This document shows positions 60,741 through 63,975 of a stretch of DNA of 63,975 nt, piece after piece. The notes under the pieces are model-generated. The model saw nothing but the letters and a program-made list of their open reading frames with translations. It did not search any database and had not been told where the DNA came from. The stretch's first letter is position 1. Every line of letters begins with the position of its first letter. The DNA comes from Calothrix anomala FACHB-343 (GTDB taxonomy: Bacteria; Cyanobacteriota; Cyanobacteriia; Cyanobacteriales; Nostocaceae). Position numbers and translations under genes: made by a program. The DNA is taken from the NCBI RefSeq assembly GCF_014696435.1, contig NZ_JACJQG010000056.1, forward strand, positions 1-63,975, in the 5' to 3' direction.

Positions 60741-61619
60741 TCATCCCCGACTTCGGGGGTAAAGTTCCATGAGTTGGCGCACTTGTTCTGCGTGATAGGA
60801 ACTTCTGGTTAAGGGGGAAGAAACTACTTGCAAAAATCCCAGTTCTTCGCCGTAGCTTTGCCAAGCAGCAAATTGTTCTGGGGTGATAAAGTTATCAACT
60901 TTCAAGTGTTTTTGACTAGGTTGGAGATATTGCCCAATGGTCAAGATATCACAATCTACGGCACGTAAGTCTTGCATAACTTGACGAACTTCGGTATCAG
61001 TTTCACCAAGTCCCACCATGATTCCGGATTTGGTGTAGATCCAAGGTGCAATTTGCCGCGATCGCATTAATAATTCCATTGTGCGATCGTAGTTACCTTG
61101 GGGACGCACCCGACGATATAGGCGGGGGATGGTTTCTGTATTGTGGTTTAATACCTCCGGTGCAGCTTGGATAATTATCTCCAAAGCATTCCAATTGCCG
61201 CACAAGTCAGGAATTAAGACTTCAATTGTAGTATTCGGTGAGACAGCGCGTACTGCGGCAATACAATCCACAAATTGAGACGCACCACCATCTGCTAAAT
61301 CATCGCGGTTGACAGAGGTAATCACCACATGATTTAGTTTCAGACGACGAACAGCTTCTGCTAATCGTTCCGGTTCTGTGGGGTCTAATGGCTTGGGCTT
61401 TTTCTCAAAATCTATATCGCAGTAGGGACAGGCACGGGTACAAGCTGGCCCCATAATCAAAAACGTAGCCGTCCCAGCTTGAAAACACTCACCAATATTC
61501 GGACAGGACGCTTCCTCACAAACCGTATTGAGCGCTAAATCCCGCAAAATTTCTTTAACGTTCCCGACGCGCTCCCACTGAGGCGCTTTCACCCGCAACC
61601 AGTCTGGTTTTACAGTCAC
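60741..61619 (-). CDS. lipA: Lipoyl synthase
   Basis: 292 residues, radical SAM enzyme. It has the auxiliary cluster cysteines [12 protein letters not shown] (34-45), the SAM cluster motif [10 protein letters not shown], and the C-terminal SSY region ([10 protein letters not shown]) whose Ser binds the auxiliary cluster. It inserts two sulfurs into octanoyl groups on lipoyl domains such as that of the E2 protein at 35576. The GTG or ATG at 61619 is followed by [13 protein letters not shown], the usual family start. Confidence 0.93.
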   Translation of the reverse strand: MTVKPDWLRVKAPQWERVGNVKEILRDLALNTVCEEASCPNIGECFQAGTATFLIMGPACTRACPYCDIDFEKKPKPLDPTEPERLAEAVRRLKLNHVVITSVNRDDLADGGASQFVDCIAAVRAVSPNTTIEVLIPDLCGNWNALEIIIQAAPEVLNHNTETIPRLYRRVRPQGNYDRTMELLMRSRQIAPWIYTKSGIMVGLGETDTEVRQVMQDLRAVDCDILTIGQYLQPSQKHLKVDNFITPEQFAAWQSYGEELGFLQVVSSPLTRSSYHAEQVRQLMELYPRSRG

Positions 61620-61995
61620 AATCCGTTTTCACTACTATATATATACAGAGTTATGTTAGCAAGGTTAGGCGAGTTTGGATTTTGATTTTTGCACAATTCC
61701 AGTATGAGTATATGGTAATGATGAATTACGTAGGTCTTAGGCGCTAGGAATTAGGGTGAATTGCGATACTCATGGCAGGCGATCGCATTTTTCTTAAGTC
61801 AAGTTAGTTAATCACGGGAAAATCCCACAACCAAACCTGAAAATTTTTCTTTCCCATGCCCACCAATGCCCAATGCCCCATGCCCAATACTTCGACTTCG
61901 CTCAGTACAAGTGCCCCATGCCCATTTTCTAGCTAGCTTGACTATACATTTCCAACTATTGATGATATGATGAGCCAATAATGGGCTTATCATGC
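61620..61995. other. Intergenic stretch with heptads before the tRNA
   Basis: CCCAATGCCCCATGCCCAA heptads (61856-61925) interrupted by a palindrome (CTTCGACTTCGCTCAGTAC). No gene on either strand. Confidence 0.55.
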
Positions 61996-62069
61996 CGGGA
62001 TGTAGCGCAGCTTGGTAGCGCACTTCGTTCGGGACGAAGGGGCCGCTGGTTCGAATCCAGTCATCCCGA
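61996..62069 (+). tRNA. tRNA-Pro (CGG)
   Basis: The 74-base cloverleaf is complete: acceptor CGGGATG / CATCCCG with discriminator A, D arm GCGC...GCGC, anticodon stem CTTCG / CGAAG with loop TTCGGGA (anticodon CGG), T arm CTGG-TTCGAAT-CCAG. CCA is not encoded. Confidence 0.95.
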
Positions 62070-62325
62070 TTTTGTAGATTCACAAATTATATGTCGCAAT
62101 TTGCAAATTCATTTCCGTAGCTATTGTTGACATTTTGAATAAAACTCAGAGTTTATTAGTTGAGCAACAATAACGCGCATCAACATAAATTATACAAAAT
62201 TTGAAACCAGCAAAAGTACTTAATTTATATAAAGTAATTTCTGTATTTTTCCGAAATTTCACTCATTTAAATTAGATAGCTCTGCGTCTAATGTGAAATA
62301 GAGCAGCGTATTTTAGGGAAAATTT
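62070..62325. other. Intergenic stretch after the tRNA
   Basis: AT-rich, no repeats of note. It presumably holds the promoter of the small frame and the dynamin-like gene. Confidence 0.5.
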
Positions 62326-62448
62326 TTGAAAATTAAGCTACTAAGTGGTGTTGTAACTGCTATTTCATTAGCATCATCATATCTTGCTGCTATTTTCAAA
62401 TTTATTGATATAGCTATTCAGTGCAAATTAGAAATTAAAGAGAACTAA
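62326..62448 (+). CDS. Possible small membrane peptide before the dynamin gene, 40 residues
   Basis: TTG 62326 with AGGGA 7 bp upstream, stop TAA 62446-62448 directly abutting the ATG of the dynamin-like gene, so translation would be coupled. The peptide has a hydrophobic stretch (VVTAISLASSYLAAIFKFI, residues 9-27) and an EIKEN tail. It could be a membrane partner of the GTPase, but there is no homology support. Confidence 0.4.
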   Translation: MKIKLLSGVVTAISLASSYLAAIFKFIDIAIQCKLEIKEN

Positions 62449-63900
62449 ATGGAACTTAATATTGTTTCTAAATTAGAGAATAACCGTAAACTTCTACAAG
62501 AACTAGGTAACTCAGTCTCTATTTTAGTTAACTCATCTCCTGACATTTTTGACGATCCTGGTATTAAATCTTGCTTAGAGGGATTTTTGAATGCTTATGA
62601 AGAAGCAGTACAAAGATTAGAAAATCCTAGTTTTCGCATTGCAACTATTGGGACAACTTCTTCTGGAAAGTCAACCATTGTTAATGCCCTAATCGGTCGT
62701 AAAATTGCACCAATTGAAGCAGGTGAAATGAGTGGTGGAGTCCTATCTCTCAAACATTCTCAGGAACGAAAATTATTAATTGCAGAAACAGAGGATGCTG
62801 CTTGGGAGACTGGGGAATGGACGGGGTTAAGTGATGATGATTTGTATCAACGTATTCGTACAGTAATGCACTCATATCACGATGCACGTAAAAAGCGAGA
62901 ATATGTTGCGCCACAAGTAACAGCTTATGTCCCTCTTTTACCTGCTTGTGATTCCTACTTACTAGGCTTACCTGAAGGAATAGGAGTAGAATTAATTGAT
63001 TTACCTGGACTTAAATCAGTTCAAGATAGAACTAATTTGGCAACTATTCAACAGCAAGTTAATAAAGCCTTTAGTCTAGTTGCTTTAGACTATATGCAAG
63101 TGGATGATGACCACAGAAAACGACTATTAGAAGAATTAAAAAAAGTTGTTGAATATTTACAAGGACGTACTGATTCAATGATTTTTATCTTGAATCGGGT
63201 GGATCAACGAGGAGCAGATGATTTACCTTTAGAAGTGCGAATTCATAAGTTAAGAGAAGAGATTAAAGAGGTTTTATCACTTCCAGAACTTCCTGATGTT
63301 TTACCTTTTAATGCTCGTCTTTTATATTACGCCCAATGTGCTTGGGGAGCAGGAGGTTTTAACGAACCATCAAAAGTTGATCGACAGACAAGGTTAAAAT
63401 TTGTCCAAGCAATGTTTCAAGATTGTGCTGGCGTAATTAAATTCAATACTAAAGAAAACAAAGATTTAAAATATTGGTTTCGTGATATTGAAGATCAGAT
63501 AGAAGATAATCAAACTATTGACGATGAAACTATGCGGAAGCTTTTCCGCTATTGTTTAAAATGGAGCGGTGGTAGAGAACTTTGGGAACGCTTTCGCTTG
63601 CGTGTTCAAGAATCATTTGCAGAACTGGTTATACTTCCCGCTTTAGTGGATGTATTTGAAAATTACTCGACTTTATCACAATTTCTGGATGTCCTGATTC
63701 AAACCAGACAAATTTATAATCAACAGCAAGTTGAAAAAGAAAGAGATAACTTAGCTAAAATCAGACATGTTTTACATGAAAATATCAATAACATAGGCGG
63801 AGAGTTTAAAGCTGAGATTGAAGATATTATAGGAGGATTAAAAACTAATCCTCGTCAAGCTGAATTTAAGAGGATGTTTGAAAAGTCGGACAGATTGTAA
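62449..63900 (+). CDS. Dynamin-like GTPase, 3'-truncated by an IS
   Basis: 483 residues. The GTPase domain has G1 GTTSSGKST (about 67-75), G3 DLPGLKSV (about 183-190) and G4 NRVD (about 247-250), as in bacterial dynamin-like proteins that remodel membranes. A four-helix stalk begins after residue ~310, but the gene is cut: the IS left end starts at 63870, so the last 10 codons (EKSDRL and the residues before it) are encoded by the insertion sequence. The usual length would be well over 600 residues. The protein probably cannot polymerise. Cytosolic, membrane-associated. A possible small membrane peptide is encoded directly upstream. Confidence 0.78.
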   Translation: MELNIVSKLENNRKLLQELGNSVSILVNSSPDIFDDPGIKSCLEGFLNAYEEAVQRLENPSFRIATIGTTSSGKSTIVNALIGRKIAPIEAGEMSGGVLSLKHSQERKLLIAETEDAAWETGEWTGLSDDDLYQRIRTVMHSYHDARKKREYVAPQVTAYVPLLPACDSYLLGLPEGIGVELIDLPGLKSVQDRTNLATIQQQVNKAFSLVALDYMQVDDDHRKRLLEELKKVVEYLQGRTDSMIFILNRVDQRGADDLPLEVRIHKLREEIKEVLSLPELPDVLPFNARLLYYAQCAWGAGGFNEPSKVDRQTRLKFVQAMFQDCAGVIKFNTKENKDLKYWFRDIEDQIEDNQTIDDETMRKLFRYCLKWSGGRELWERFRLRVQESFAELVILPALVDVFENYSTLSQFLDVLIQTRQIYNQQQVEKERDNLAKIRHVLHENINNIGGEFKAEIEDIIGGLKTNPRQAEFKRMFEKSDRL

Positions 63901-63975
63901 AAAAGCTCTCTCGGTATACGCTGTGAATAGATAGTAGACAGCACCGAGAGAGCAACATGAGTAAAGCATATCCCA
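63870..63975 (+). mobile_element. Left end of an IS5-type insertion sequence
   Basis: The element starts with GAGGATGTTTGAAAAGT (63870-63886), the inverse of the right end at 88-104 with one mismatch. A strong hairpin (GCTCTCTCGGT / ACCGAGAGAGC, 63905-63953) lies just before the transposase start. Insertion sequences often use such a hairpin to block incoming transcription or translation. The element continues beyond the window. Confidence 0.8.
63957..63975 (+). CDS. IS5-family transposase start (partial)
   Basis: ATG 63957, MSKAYP, then the window ends. This start is that of cyanobacterial IS5-family transposases, as I recall them, and agrees with the transposase tail at the other end of the window. 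AGAGAGC before the ATG, which is part of the hairpin, may be its ribosome site. Confidence 0.7.

Noticed and set aside
60616-60864. 82-codon reverse frame between gpsA and lipA
   Set aside because: It overlaps the lipA 3' end in another frame and consists of repeat sequence.
61808-62083. Reverse-strand frame of 91 codons across the tRNA
   Set aside because: It overlaps the tRNA-Pro and heptad repeats. No protein features.

Overview
The window comes from a filamentous, heterocyst-forming type cyanobacterium (Nostocales, Nostoc/Anabaena/Calothrix-like). The evidence is the density of HIP1 octamers (GCGATCGC), many heptanucleotide STRR arrays, cyanobacterium-specific families (Psb34, DUF2949, YlqD, DUF4231), and a cobN-like / peptidoglycan-binding / furA / sigC block that matches, as far as I recall it, the alr1689-alr1690-furA-sigC order of Anabaena sp. 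PCC 7120. The species cannot be named from the sequence. Both window edges lie inside an IS5-type element in the same orientation: transposase end at 1-71, transposase start at 63957-63975, with matching terminal repeats. The window therefore looks like the unique DNA between two IS copies, and each IS edge cuts a host gene.

Layout. 0.1-1.9 kb: a STAND/AAA-type ATPase that has lost its 5' end. 1.9-3.1 kb: repeats. 3.1-4.4 kb: DUF2949 gene plus phosphofructokinase. 4.7-7.8 kb: small and hypothetical genes, a DUF442 phosphatase-like gene and the dead tail of a P-type ATPase. 7.9-11.4 kb: the dead tail of an ABC exporter, then an aldo/keto reductase and GMC oxidoreductase pair. 11.5-14.1 kb: a DUF6544 gene and a decaying bidirectional hydrogenase locus (hoxU truncated, hoxY intact, hoxH a relic with stops). 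14.3-17.5 kb: small genes, a DUF4231 membrane protein and a tnpB-only transposon. 17.7-20.5 kb: ADP-forming acyl-CoA synthetase with a GNAT domain. 20.8-25.6 kb: Uma2, MgtE, a chimeric MgtE/MerA pseudogene, psb34 with an HLR1 site. 25.7-30.2 kb: MerA-like flavoprotein, two TVP38 proteins, a TIGR04283-like glycosyltransferase and a Trypco1 protein. 30.4-33.2 kb: caspase-nSTAND-pentapeptide protein, divergent from Trypco1. 33.2-35.6 kb: MITEs, a 21-bp minisatellite and a GNAT toxin-antitoxin pair. 35.6-51.5 kb: housekeeping genes (pdhC/E2, YlqD, acyl-ACP/CoA synthetase, ftsH, pabC-like, ackA-nanE, histidine kinase). 51.6-58.8 kb: cobN-like, PG-binding, furA, sigC. 59.6-62.1 kb: gpsA, lipA, tRNA-Pro(CGG). 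62.3-63.9 kb: dynamin-like GTPase cut by the terminal IS.

How it fits together. Central and fermentative carbon metabolism (PfkA, E2 of pyruvate dehydrogenase, ADP-forming acyl-CoA synthetase, acetate kinase, Hox hydrogenase) is over-represented. A 17-bp motif, two CCTCA-type half-sites one helical turn apart, occurs 43-74 bp upstream of four genes or operons (DUF2949-pfkA, DUF6544, hoxU, acyl-CoA synthetase), with a fifth, weaker copy further upstream of two small genes. It is a candidate shared operator. The strongest conflict-type locus is the caspase-nSTAND protein with its Trypco1 neighbour. A second theme is genome erosion and repeat invasion: at least five gene relics, several MITE families, and short repeats inserted in frame in coding sequence (three times in cobN, once in a TVP38 gene, and supplying the start region of nanE).
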